From positions 1-41,573 of the forward strand of contig JAQGHQ010000387.1 in assembly GCA_028288765.1 (NCBI GenBank): a stretch of DNA of 41,573 nucleotides, written 5' to 3'. The DNA is from Gemmataceae bacterium. GTDB taxonomy: Bacteria > Planctomycetota > Planctomycetia > Gemmatales > Gemmataceae. Shown here piece by piece: positions 24,905 through 34,486 of the stretch. Made by a program: the position numbers and the translations under genes. Positions within the stretch are counted from its first letter, which is position 1. Every line of letters starts with the position of its first letter. The notes under the pieces are model-generated. The model did no database searches. It was not told the origin of the DNA and worked only from the letters and a program-made list of their open reading frames with translations.

Positions 24905-26173
24905 TTACCAGCACGCCACCTGCCCCGCCTTCACCACCCCGCCCTGCATGACCGCGACAAACCGGGAGCGGTCCTCCAGGACGGAGATGTCCGCGAGCAC
25001 GTCGCCGTCCACGACCAGCACGTCCGCCAGCTTCCCGGGTTCGAGCGTGCCGAACTCGTCCGCCCGGCCCATGATCTCGGCCCCCGTCCGGGTGGCACAG
25101 CGGACGACCTCCCGCGGCGAGAAGCCGACGTACTTCACGAAGAACGTCAGTTCCCGGGCGTAATCGCCGTGCGGGTTCCACGCGAACCCGTAATCGCCGC
25201 CCATCCCCAGCCGGCCGCCCGCCTTGAGGATCATTCGCGCGCTCTCGGCCCCGGCTTCGAGGGTCTCCTTGTGCCCCTCAATCACCGTCTTCGGCATCCG
25301 GAACTCCGGCCCCCGCGCGACGCTCGCGTACTCGAAGTACAGCGCCGGCACACACGGCACATCGCGCTGCAGCAGCAGGTCGAGGGCCTCGGCGTCCATG
25401 AACGTCCCGTGCTCGATCGCGTCGTACCCGGCCCGCAGGGCGTTCTTGATCCCGGCCGTCGCCCGGCAGTGCCCCGTCACCTTCAGCCGGTGGTTGTGGG
25501 CGGTCGCGACGACCGCCGCCATCTCCTCGGCCGTCATGCAGAGCGTGTGATGGTCGTTCGTGTCCGGCGCGGCGGCGTCGCCGGTCGGGTACGTCTTCAC
25601 CCACTCGACCCCGTCCTTCACCAGCTTGCGGACCGCCGCCCGGGCCTCGTCCGGGCCGTTCACCAGCAGAACCAGCCCGTCCATCCCGATCTTGCGGAAG
25701 TCCGGGTTCCAGTCCATCAACCCGCCGACCCCGCAGATTTCGCGGCCGCTCGCCGTCAGCCGGGGGCCGGGGCAGATGTCGGTTTCGATCGCCTTCTTGA
25801 GCCACACGTCGATGTTGAACAGGCTCCCGCCGCTCCGCGCCGCGGTGTACCCACACTCGAGGGCCAGCTTCGCGTTGGCCGCGGCGAGCAGGGTGACGTA
25901 CTCGACCGGGTACTTGATGTCGAGGTCTTCGAGGGCGGCGACGTTGAAGTACGTCGGGTGGAAGTGGGCCTCCACCAGCCCGGGCATGATCGTCCCGCCG
26001 CGGGCGTCGATCCGGGCGGCGGCCGGCTCGACCGCCGGAGCCCCCCGGACCGGACCGGCATAAGCGATCCGCCCGTCGCGGACCACGACCGCCGCGTCCG
26101 GCACGGCCGGCCCGCCGTTCCCGTCGAGCACCTGGCCGTTGGAGATGACCGTCACGCCGGTAGCGAGTTTCAT
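24905..26173 (-). CDS. metal-dependent amidohydrolase (imidazolonepropionase-like)
   Basis: A 422-residue cytoplasmic enzyme. The N-terminal small beta domain (VLDGNGGPAVPDAAVVVRDG) leads into GTIMPGLVEAHFHPTYF with the metal-binding HxH at H70 and H72. VKTYPTGDAAAPDTN holds a likely carbamylated lysine, and KVTGHCRATAGI, AIEHGTFMD and MGGDYGF supply the remaining His, His and Asp ligands. The closing EFGTLEPGKLADVLVVDGD is typical of amidohydrolase superfamily members that act on dipeptides or related compounds (Sgx9260-like). I chose the ATG at 26173; one at 26191 and a longer upstream frame are possible but without ribosome-binding sites. It is the last gene of the minus-strand set with the hydrolase and Gfo/Idh gene. 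Confidence 0.9.
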   Translation of the reverse strand: MKLATGVTVISNGQVLDGNGGPAVPDAAVVVRDGRIAYAGPVRGAPAVEPAAARIDARGGTIMPGLVEAHFHPTYFNVAALEDLDIKYPVEYVTLLAAANAKLALECGYTAARSGGSLFNIDVWLKKAIETDICPGPRLTASGREICGVGGLMDWNPDFRKIGMDGLVLLVNGPDEARAAVRKLVKDGVEWVKTYPTGDAAAPDTNDHHTLCMTAEEMAAVVATAHNHRLKVTGHCRATAGIKNALRAGYDAIEHGTFMDAEALDLLLQRDVPCVPALYFEYASVARGPEFRMPKTVIEGHKETLEAGAESARMILKAGGRLGMGGDYGFAWNPHGDYARELTFFVKYVGFSPREVVRCATRTGAEIMGRADEFGTLEPGKLADVLVVDGDVLADISVLEDRSRFVAVMQGGVVKAGQVACW

Positions 26174-26192
26174 GGGAGAGGTTCCGGGCATT

Positions 26193-26282
26193 TGTAGGGC
26201 CGGCTGTGCCGGCCGTGATTGCTCGGGAAAACGGGTCCGGCCGGCACAGTCAAAGGCCCCGGCCGGCACAGCCGGCCCTACA
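26193..26282. repeat. 23-bp inverted repeat overlapping a stop codon
   Basis: Arms 26193-26215 and 26260-26282 pair perfectly over 23 bases around a 44-base loop, which holds a further CCGGCCGGCACAG copy at about 26237-26249. The right arm contains the stop codon (26278-26280) of the alpha/beta hydrolase. It is 19 bases from the amidohydrolase start. Confidence 0.85.
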
Positions 26283-27126
26283 GCGATCCGAGAAACCCGT
26301 GCAGGAGTCGCAATGCGGCAGGTGCGTCCTGCCAGTGGATCAGATGGCCGACTCCCGGTAAGTCCACCCGCACGCGATCGGCCAGCGCGGCCGTCAGCGG
26401 GTCGGCGTCCGCCGGGGGGAGCATTCCGCCGCGGTCCGGGTCGGCGACCACGAGCAGCGCGGGGCAGCGGACCTTCCGCGCCGCGGCGAGCGGGTCGAAT
26501 CCGTCGAGCCACCGCTTCTCGAGCGGCGGAGCGAGGACGCCCGGGTCGAGGTCGTGGAGGCACCGGGCCATGAACCGCAGGGCCGCCGCGTCGCGCTGGT
26601 CGCCGAGCCGGACGGTTTCACCCGGGTGCGAACCCGGCAGCCGCAGCTCGGCCAGTTTCCGGGCCACCTCGGGGACCGGGTGATTCCCGGCGAGGTGTCG
26701 CATCCCGGCCCACATCGCCGCGTAGGGCGTTGCGTCGATCCCGGAGAGGAAGCCTTGCCCGGGCGGGTCGAGCAGGACGATCGCCCGGACGGACGGCGGG
26801 GCCGACGCCGCGACCCCGAGCGCGACCAGCGCGCCGAGCGAGTGCCCGACGATCACCGCCGGGTCCGGCACGTCGCGGACGAGCTCGCCCGCGTCGGCGA
26901 TGTACTCGGACACGAAGTAACAGCCCGGCGCGTGCGAGGATCGCCCGTGCCCGCGGTGGTCGCAGACCCGGAGCGTCCACTGGGCGGACAGACTTCCGAG
27001 GAGCGGAGCGAAGTCCTGCCACCGTCGGCCGACGCCGTGAAACAGCCATAGCGGCGGGCCGTTCTTCGGCCCCTCGGCCACGTTCAGCCGGAGTCTGCCG
27101 GCCGGAATGCTGCGCTCGGTGAACAT
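26278..27126 (-). CDS. alpha/beta hydrolase
   Basis: A 282-residue enzyme of the alpha/beta hydrolase fold. WLFHGVGRRWQDFAPLL holds the HG oxyanion turn, VIVGHSLGALVALG the nucleophile S96, ALLVVADPDRGGML the acid Asp, and LPGVGHLIHW the catalytic His. The substrate is unknown (esterase, haloalkane-type or epoxide-type activities are all possible). The start is the ATG at 27126 with GAAGG near it. Its stop is inside an inverted repeat shared with the amidohydrolase leader, so the two are separated by a structured gap of 104 bases. The Gfo/Idh gene ends 22 bases upstream. Confidence 0.9.
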   Translation of the reverse strand: MFTERSIPAGRLRLNVAEGPKNGPPLWLFHGVGRRWQDFAPLLGSLSAQWTLRVCDHRGHGRSSHAPGCYFVSEYIADAGELVRDVPDPAVIVGHSLGALVALGVAASAPPSVRAIVLLDPPGQGFLSGIDATPYAAMWAGMRHLAGNHPVPEVARKLAELRLPGSHPGETVRLGDQRDAAALRFMARCLHDLDPGVLAPPLEKRWLDGFDPLAAARKVRCPALLVVADPDRGGMLPPADADPLTAALADRVRVDLPGVGHLIHWQDAPAALRLLHGFLGSL

Positions 27127-27148
27127 GCCTTCGCCTCGGTCCCCGAGA

Positions 27149-28486
<1,338 letters not shown>

Positions 28487-28948
28487 GACGACTCCGGGCC
28501 GGCGGGAAGGAACGAAAGACACACACGGGGAGACTCATCTGATGGGTACCCGATGTCCACCGGGGTTGTCAACAAAGTTCGGGAGAGGATCGAGGTCTGG
28601 GTTCGCCTGCCGATTCCGGACGGTTCTCATGTAGGGTGGGCACCGCCCACCAAGACCTGAGGCCAGCGGTGGGCGGTGCCCACCCTACAAAGCTCACATC
28701 CCGGCTCCGCAATCCGGAGGCGAACCCCGAAGTCTCCCAGAGTGATCCGCTCGCTCCGCGAGGGCATGTTTCCTTCACGCATGTTCATCAGAATGCGACA
28801 TCCTGCTGCGGATTGAAGAAACGACCACCAGCGGGGCGAACGGACCACATTTGACCGCCCGGCCGCAAGGAGTTCCTGAACCGGGCGAATCACCCTACAC
28901 TGTGCGTAGCCCGGATAATCGCGCTGGCGGGGAGGCCGGCGGTCGCAC
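28487..28948. other. divergent intergenic region with hairpin repeat
   Basis: This separates the Gfo/Idh gene (minus) and TerB-domain gene (plus). It holds the 22-bp hairpin at 28630-28689 and a CTCGCTCCGCGAGG copy at 28750-28763 that recurs at 30567. No gene seen. Confidence 0.6.
28630..28689. repeat. 22-bp perfect hairpin, GTAGGGTGGG family
   Basis: Arms 28630-28651 and 28668-28689 pair perfectly over 22 bases around a 16-base loop. The outer ends match the 31-bp hairpin at 21068-21141. Confidence 0.9.
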
Positions 28949-30559
28949 ATGGAAACTGCGTTCCTGATCTTCTTGATCGTCTTCCTGGCGGGCGCGGCCG
29001 GCTTGGCGGTCGCGTACTGGCGCTACCGCACAACACCCGCGCGTGTCTGGAAAGCCCGGGTGTTCGTCCACATCAGGGCCCTTCAGCTCCGACAGCAGGC
29101 GATCCGGGACAAGGTCGTTCGGGTCGGTACCGCGCTCGCCAGGCTCGCGGACGAGGCGTTCACCCGCCACCTGCGCACGATCCCCGTCGAACGATTGGAA
29201 GAATGCCCCGGGATTGGCACGGTCACGGTCTCCCGGCTACGGGCCGCCGGCTACCGATGTCTCGCAGACGTCGTGATTATCCGGTTCGAGAATGTCCCCG
29301 AGATTCGCCAGCCGCAGGCTAACGCCCTCCTCGCTGGGGTCAAAACGCTGCTCAAAGACGCCCGCTCGCGATTCGACGCCGGGGCCTGCCCCGAGGCCCA
29401 GGAGTTCCGCCGGCAGGTCGATTCGATGCGGGCGACCGACCTGGAAGAGGCGGACCGGCAGGCCCGAGAGCTGGTCGCCGTTGAGTCGGCACTTCACGAG
29501 GCGTTCGACGCGTACCCGTTCGCCCGGGAGGTAACATTCCTGAGGTTCTTGCTCCGTCAGGATGTCGGTCAGTTGCTCGCCGGGGTGATGAGTCGCCCGC
29601 TGCCGGAACCGCGGGCGGTTACGCTGCCGGTTCCCCCGCCGCCGGCCGCCCCTTTCACCCCGGCCCCGCCGGCCGTCCCGCCGGTCGCCACGGTCATCGC
29701 CGCGGAGCCCACCCCGGCCCCGTTCCCGCTTCCCCCGAAGCCGCCGTCTCCGCCCGTCCCGCTACCGCCCGCGGACCTCTTCCGGGCCGCGCTCGACGCC
29801 CCGACCAGGGCCCCCACACCGCCCGCCACCGAACACCCCGGGCTCGCCCCGATGCGGGCGGTAATCGGGCTCGGGTTCGTGGTCGCGAAGGTGGACGGGC
29901 GGATTGCCCAGTCGGAACGAAAGGCGATCCGGGCGTTCCTCGAACAGCGGTTCGGACACGACCCGGTCCTGGTCCGCAACATCGACCCGCTCATGGAGCG
30001 GATCGAAAAGGCGGTTCCCGACGAGGCCGCCGCGATAGCCGCGGTCCGACTGACCGTTCCGGCGGCCGACCTGCCCTCTCTCTACCAGTGTGCGGAGCAG
30101 GTCGCCGACGCCTCCGGCGATCGGAACCAGAAAGAGACCGAGATCCTCGCCCGGATCGCGGCCGGGCTGGGGGTGGCCGCCAACCCTCTCCCCACCACCC
30201 CCCGCGGGAAACAAACGCCGGCTCCCCCCGCCCCGTCTTCCCCCCCGAGACAGCCGGACGCCGGGCTCACGTTGCCCGCTCCCGATCACCGCACGGTCCT
30301 CGACATCGCGTCCGGGGTCCCGCTCGACCCGGACCTGATCCGCCGCCGGTACCAGCTGCTCACCGAAAAGCTCGACCCGGCGAAGGCGGCATCGTTCGGG
30401 CCGGAATTCGCCCGGATGGCTGAAGAGAAGCGGAAGCAGGTCCGGGCGGCGGCCGAGGCCCTGATCGCGCCGTTCAACGAACCCCTGGAGAAGGCCGCCC
30501 CGCCCCCGCCGACCGACCTCCGCCACAACCCCGACCTCGACGACGTGTTCGGCGCATAG
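28949..30559 (+). CDS. membrane-anchored HhH-TerB protein with J-like C-terminus
   Basis: A 536-residue multi-domain protein. Residues 4-24 form one membrane helix; the rest is probably cytoplasmic. Residues 84-108 (LEECPGIGTVTVSRLRAAGY) look like a helix-hairpin-helix, with a second degenerate turn near 116-131. A long helical part (140-215) and a Pro-rich linker (218-300) lead to a TerB-like helical domain (302-408: VVAKVDGRIAQSERKAIRAF, then ASGDRNQKETEILARIAAGL). Residues 449-507 resemble a J-domain (LDPDLIRRRYQLLTEKLD) but the HPD is replaced by LDP (475-477). TerB with J-like C-termini is known from DjlA-type proteins. The gene lies 111 bases before the BrxL-like gene on the same strand. 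A role in a phage-defence or stress system is inference. Confidence 0.78.
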   Translation: METAFLIFLIVFLAGAAGLAVAYWRYRTTPARVWKARVFVHIRALQLRQQAIRDKVVRVGTALARLADEAFTRHLRTIPVERLEECPGIGTVTVSRLRAAGYRCLADVVIIRFENVPEIRQPQANALLAGVKTLLKDARSRFDAGACPEAQEFRRQVDSMRATDLEEADRQARELVAVESALHEAFDAYPFAREVTFLRFLLRQDVGQLLAGVMSRPLPEPRAVTLPVPPPPAAPFTPAPPAVPPVATVIAAEPTPAPFPLPPKPPSPPVPLPPADLFRAALDAPTRAPTPPATEHPGLAPMRAVIGLGFVVAKVDGRIAQSERKAIRAFLEQRFGHDPVLVRNIDPLMERIEKAVPDEAAAIAAVRLTVPAADLPSLYQCAEQVADASGDRNQKETEILARIAAGLGVAANPLPTTPRGKQTPAPPAPSSPPRQPDAGLTLPAPDHRTVLDIASGVPLDPDLIRRRYQLLTEKLDPAKAASFGPEFARMAEEKRKQVRAAAEALIAPFNEPLEKAAPPPPTDLRHNPDLDDVFGA

Positions 30560-30566
30560 TAGTCGA

Positions 30567-30640
30567 CTCGCTCCGCGAGGCGACGTTTCCGGCCTGGTAT
30601 GAGGCGAGCGCGAAGAAGAAACGATCGTTCTCGGAGCGAG
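30567..30640. repeat. imperfect inverted repeat between TerB and BrxL genes
   Basis: Arms 30567-30589 and 30618-30640 (23 bases each) pair imperfectly: CTCGCTCCG with CGGAGCGAG outside and CGTTTC with GAAACG inside. It lies after the TerB-protein stop and 30 bases before the BrxL-like ATG, so it may terminate or regulate. Its CTCGCTCCGCGAGG head recurs at 28750-28763. Confidence 0.65.
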
Positions 30641-30670
30641 CGATCTACTTTCACCAACGATGCGTGACCA

Positions 30671-32737
30671 ATGTCCTTATTCGACGATCATCCGCTCACC
30701 GACCTCGACCGAAAGACCCACGACGTCCTCGGCGACAAGGTCGTGGTCAAGTCGCTCGCCCAGCAGGCCGCATTCCAGCGGCTGCCGCGGTACGTGTCGG
30801 AATACCTGATCGCGAAGTACGTCAAGCCGGAGAGCTGGAAGGACGACCTCGCCAAGATCCAGGCGAAGATCGCCGAACTCCTGCCCGACCTGGAACACCG
30901 CGAGCTGTTGAAGGAAAAGCTACTCGGGAAGGGCGAGGTGACGCTGATCGACAGCGTCGAGGCCCGGGTCGACTTGAAGAGCGGCCAGCGGTGGGCGCGT
31001 ATCCCCGCGCTGGGGGACGCGAAGGTCCGGGTGCCGGCCGCGGTGGTCGAGCTGAACCCGGGGCTATTACTCGGCGGGTTGTGGGGCACCGCGAAGGTGA
31101 AGTACGCCCCGGAGGTGAGCGCCGACGCGCCGAACGAGCTGGTCGCGTTCACCCCGTTCCAGGTCGGCCCGCCGGACGTGGCCGAATACCGGGCGGCCCG
31201 CGCGAAGTTCACCACCGACGAGTGGGCCGCGGTCGTGCTCCAGAGCGCGGGGTACGCGGCGACCGCCTTCCCGGACCGCCGCACCCGCCTGCTCCTGTTC
31301 GCCCGCATGGTCCCGCTCGTCGAGCGGAACGTGAACCTGATCGAGCTCGGCCCGCGGCAGACGGGCAAGACGTTCCTCCTGCGGAACCTGTCGCCCCGGG
31401 TGTTCACCGTGTCCGGCGGGAAGACCACCCCGGCGAACCTGTTCGTGAACCTCGCCACCAGGCAGGTCGGCATCCTCGGCACGCGGAAGGTGGTGGTGTT
31501 CGACGAGATCGCGAGCACGTCGTTCGGCGAGGAGCAGGAGACGATTTCCACGCTCAAGGACTACATGGAGAGCGGGCAGTTCAGCCGGGGGTCGTTGAAC
31601 TTCGCGGCCGACGCCGGGCTGGTGTTCGCCGGGAACATCGACGTCGACGGGACCCAGCCGCACCCGCGGTACGCCCATCTCGTCGAGCCGTTGCCGGAGG
31701 AACTGATCGACTCCGCGCTGCTCGACCGGATGCACGGGTACATCCCGGGCTGGGAGGTGCCGAAGATCACGCCCGCGTCGGTCGCGACCGGGGCCGGGTT
31801 CGTCACCGACTACTTCGGCGAGGTCCTCGTCCGGCTCCGCAACGATAGCTTCGCGGACCGCGTGCAGGCGGTCCCGCTGCACCCCGGGCTCACCCGCCGC
31901 GACCAGACCGCCGTCGAACGGATCACCTCCGGGCTCATCAAGCTCATGTACCCGGATGGAAACCTGACCGATGCCGAACTCCTGGAACTGGTCGAATTCG
32001 CCTGCGAGTTGAGACAGCGCATCCATCAACAGCTCTGTGCCCTGGCGCCGGGCGAGTTCAAGCCCAGGCTGATCGCCCCGGCCGCGGTCTCCGTCCACCC
32101 GGCCGCGGACCTTCAGCCGCGGACCGTCGCGCCGTCGCAGGACCGGCTGAACACGGAAGCCACGGTCGGGGCGGTCACCGGTCTGGCGGTGCTGTCGCGG
32201 GACGGGCGGGAAGTGGGCGGAGACGTCATGATCATCCAGGTGTCGGCCCTGAACGGCTCTCCGACGGTCGAGGTCACCGGACTGCACGGCGGGTCGTTGC
32301 GGGATTCGGTGCGGGCGGTCTACAACCTCGTGCGGGCGAACTTCCGCGAGTTCGGCATTCCGGAGCAACGGCTGAAGTCGCAGACGGTGGCGGTTCATCT
32401 CGTCAAGATCGCCGAGCCGAAGGACGGCCCGTCGGCGGGGCTGGCGTTCGCGGTCGGGATTGTCTCGGCGCTGGCGAACAGGGCGGTGAAGCCGGGCTGG
32501 GCGTTCACGGGAGAGGTGGCGTTACACGGCGAGGTCGGACCAGTCGGCGGGCTGACGCACAAGATCGCCGCGGCGGCCCGGGCCGGCCGGAAGCACGTCG
32601 TTATTCCCGCTTCCCAGGCGAACACGTTGACCGACCTGCCGCCCGAGGTGAAAGCGGCGATCGAAGTTCACGCGGTGGCGACGGCGCGGGAGGCGATCGC
32701 TCTGGGGCTGGCGGACGGGAGCACGCCGGCGTCGTGA
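30671..32737 (+). CDS. brxL: BrxL-like AAA+/Lon protein
   Basis: A 688-residue protein of the BREX Lon-like (BrxL, TIGR02688) type. The N-terminus (DVLGDKVVVKSLAQQ, then LPRYVSEYLIAKYVKPE) matches BrxL, whose N-terminal region binds DNA. The AAA+ domain has Walker A GPRQTGKT at 227-234 and Walker B VVVFDE at 274-279. The C-terminal Lon domain keeps PKDGPSAG with the catalytic Ser at 588 and GGLTHK with the Lys at 631, 43 residues apart, exactly as in E. coli Lon (679/722). In BREX, BrxL acts with brxA/B/C, pglX and pglZ against phage. None of those genes is seen within this window, so this copy is solitary or part of another system with the TerB-domain gene upstream. No good ribosome-binding site is seen before the ATG at 30671. 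Confidence 0.85.
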   Translation: MSLFDDHPLTDLDRKTHDVLGDKVVVKSLAQQAAFQRLPRYVSEYLIAKYVKPESWKDDLAKIQAKIAELLPDLEHRELLKEKLLGKGEVTLIDSVEARVDLKSGQRWARIPALGDAKVRVPAAVVELNPGLLLGGLWGTAKVKYAPEVSADAPNELVAFTPFQVGPPDVAEYRAARAKFTTDEWAAVVLQSAGYAATAFPDRRTRLLLFARMVPLVERNVNLIELGPRQTGKTFLLRNLSPRVFTVSGGKTTPANLFVNLATRQVGILGTRKVVVFDEIASTSFGEEQETISTLKDYMESGQFSRGSLNFAADAGLVFAGNIDVDGTQPHPRYAHLVEPLPEELIDSALLDRMHGYIPGWEVPKITPASVATGAGFVTDYFGEVLVRLRNDSFADRVQAVPLHPGLTRRDQTAVERITSGLIKLMYPDGNLTDAELLELVEFACELRQRIHQQLCALAPGEFKPRLIAPAAVSVHPAADLQPRTVAPSQDRLNTEATVGAVTGLAVLSRDGREVGGDVMIIQVSALNGSPTVEVTGLHGGSLRDSVRAVYNLVRANFREFGIPEQRLKSQTVAVHLVKIAEPKDGPSAGLAFAVGIVSALANRAVKPGWAFTGEVALHGEVGPVGGLTHKIAAAARAGRKHVVIPASQANTLTDLPPEVKAAIEVHAVATAREAIALGLADGSTPAS

Positions 32738-33040
32738 CCCTGTGGCGGGCTCTTCAACTGGGTCACCTCTTGATGCGGGATTCCGTGGGGGTACCCGTCT
32801 CCGCCTTGCCGATCCGCAACCGTGATACCTGGCGGGCAACCCGGCCGGTATGATCCGGATGGGTTATGACGATCAATTCCGTGCGGATCCTCCTCTCCGA
32901 TCCGACCTCGGGCATGTACCGGGGGGATGGAGGCGGAGGTCGTGGCAGCTCGGGGCTGGCACTCGGTGACGGGGAAGTCGAATGCTCTTGGGATCTGTCA
33001 AACCCAGTCACCGACCACCGAGGCGAACCGTTCCAACGGG

Positions 33041-33076
33041 CTGAGGACTGCCAATCCCTGCCAAAACCTGCCACCG
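33041..33076. repeat. CTGAGGACTGCCAATCCC repeat, copy 1
   Basis: This copy shares 33 bases (33041-33073) with 34306-34338. It is built of CTGCCA words at 7-10 base intervals. It lies in the gap after the BrxL-like gene. Confidence 0.85.
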
Positions 33077-33257
33077 CGGGCTTTGTTGCTAAACCTCCCC
33101 CTGTTGCAAACCCCCTTCGGCTGTTGATAAACCCCAAAATGGGCGGGGAGGGGGAGGGTTGGCACGGGAGTTTTACGGCGGGCTCGGCGGGCCTAATCCC
33201 ACTCGCGCTGAAACCAGCGAACCTCCCGCGGCGACAACCCGATGTCCAGCCGGGCTT

Positions 33258-33308
33258 TGCACACCATAGCCCGCTTGCACACAATAGCCGGTCGGCTGCA
33301 CACAATAA
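33258..33308. repeat. three TGCACACMATAR direct repeats
   Basis: Twelve-base copies start at 33258, 33276 and 33297 (TGCACACCATAG, TGCACACAATAG, TGCACACAATAA). Spacings are 18 and 21 bases, about two helical turns. They could be protein-binding sites or remnants of a repeat. Confidence 0.75.
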
Positions 33309-33437
33309 GGATTCGGGGTGGGGCGGGTGGGGTCTGGCACGGGAGTTCGCACACCCGGGGTCGGGTCTAGCTGCCTCCAGTCAACGGCGGAAGCGATGTC
33401 TGCTGAGTGCGGTGTTTGTGGTTGTCCCTTCACACGG

Positions 33438-33863
33438 CTACTTCCTCAACTGATAATCGGGCAGCCCAACCAACTCCAGGAACCGCCGCTCCTGCCAAGA
33501 CCAGATTCCCTTGGACCCGAAATCGCCTTCCCGTTGGCACTCGAAGAACCCTGGCCCGACCCCGAAGTGCCCCTTGAACTCCGACCCATCGTAGAACTCG
33601 GCGGTGAGCTGCGGGACCGGAACCCCGGCCCACCCGCTCATCCAGTTCCACCCGTGCCGGTGGCCGTCGATATACTCGACCACCCGCTGAATTTCGGCCG
33701 GGTCGTCCATCACCCGGAGCGTGTTGTTGCTGGGGTCGCGGACTTCGATTCGGGTCACCCGGCCGAGAGGCGGGTAGCTCGTGCCCCACGGACCCAGACA
33801 GCACCCTGCGAGGGCGAGGGCAGCGATTAGCAAACCAATGAGTAGGCGCCTTCGCTTCCGCAA
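33438..33863 (-). CDS. small predicted lipoprotein
   Basis: A 141-residue protein with TTG as start codon. GGAGGG about 7 bases upstream of this TTG decides the start. The N-terminus (MRKRRRLLIGLLIAALALAGC) is a signal peptide ending in a lipobox with the acylated cysteine about residue 21. The mature part (VTRIEVRDPSNNTLRVMDD, VEYIDGHRHGWNW, FKGHFGVGPGFFECQREG, WSWQERRFLELVGLP) is not recognised and looks like a compact alpha/beta domain. It is the only gene in a repeat-rich stretch of about 1.7 kb. Confidence 0.75.
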   Translation of the reverse strand: MRKRRRLLIGLLIAALALAGCCLGPWGTSYPPLGRVTRIEVRDPSNNTLRVMDDPAEIQRVVEYIDGHRHGWNWMSGWAGVPVPQLTAEFYDGSEFKGHFGVGPGFFECQREGDFGSKGIWSWQERRFLELVGLPDYQLRK

Positions 33864-34205
33864 CGTACTGCCCTCCGCCTGTCGGTGGATAATACCCGGG
33901 GCGGGGGCGGGGTGCCATCGGCGGGAGAGGGGGTAGGGGGAGTTCAGACTTCGCTAGAAGACCCGCGGAGGTGTGGTGAGACGACAAACTGGGGTAGCTA
34001 TTGCATCGCAACAGGCATTACTTATAATCAAGAATCCCCTGCTCCTGGGGTCATCGGCCGGGAAGGTAAGCGGCAGGCAACCCCATGATTCATAGTGAAC
34101 TGATAGGATGCGCGCCCCCGTTCAATCGCCCCACAAGATTCGATACCGAGCCGACCAAAATCCGTCGGCCCCCTGTAAGCACGCCCGGCTGACAAAGCCG
34201 GCTGG

Positions 34206-34235
34206 GGCTGCCAATACCTGCCAAAACCTGCCACC
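34206..34235. repeat. CTGCCAA-type repeat, copy 2
   Basis: This is a variant (CCAATACC in place of CCAATCCC) of the repeat at 33041 and 34306, sharing CTGCCAAAACCTGCCACCG with copy 1. Confidence 0.8.
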
Positions 34236-34305
34236 GGGGGCGAAAGGCGATGGCCGGTAACCTGTCAAAACCTGTCACCGGTCGCGAGCACGAGACGTGT
34301 TCGTT

Positions 34306-34338
34306 CTGAGGACTGCCAATCCCTGCCAAAACCTGCCA
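34306..34338. repeat. CTGAGGACTGCCAATCCC repeat, copy 3
   Basis: Matches 33041-33073 over 33 bases exactly. The flanks differ, so this is a short dispersed unit. Confidence 0.85.
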
Positions 34339-34486
34339 TCCCGGAACCCGGAGGTGCCTACCTCAATCGAGACTTCTGGTAGGGACTGGCACGCCGAGGC
34401 GGGTCGGGGTTATGATCTTCATTTCCCGGGCCGAGTCGCAAACGTCCGGGCCCTCCCACCACACACCACCTTCGCGGGGCCTCCCG

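Larger units (their letters stand above)
32738..33437. other. gene-poor region with dispersed short repeats
   Basis: No convincing gene. A 195-codon plus-strand frame at 32866-33453 and a 180-codon minus-strand frame at 32763-33305 cross it but have no recognisable domain or ribosome-binding site. It contains one copy of the CTGCCAA-type repeat (33041-33076) and three TGCACACMATAR repeats (33258-33308). Confidence 0.6.
33864..34486. other. gene-poor region with dispersed repeats
   Basis: No gene seen. It holds CTGCCAA-type repeats at 34206-34235 and 34306-34338 and a degenerate CCTGTCAAAACCTGTCACC segment at 34261-34279. A less G+C-rich patch lies at about 33985-34035. Confidence 0.6.

Noticed and set aside
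30671..32737. Housekeeping Lon protease
   Set aside because: The Lon catalytic domain is typical, but the N-terminal half lacks the Lon LAN domain and matches BrxL instead.
32763..33453. Possible genes on both strands in the gap after the BrxL-like gene
   Set aside because: Neither frame has a domain, ribosome-binding site or coding-like composition, and the repeats at 33041 and 33258 fall inside them.
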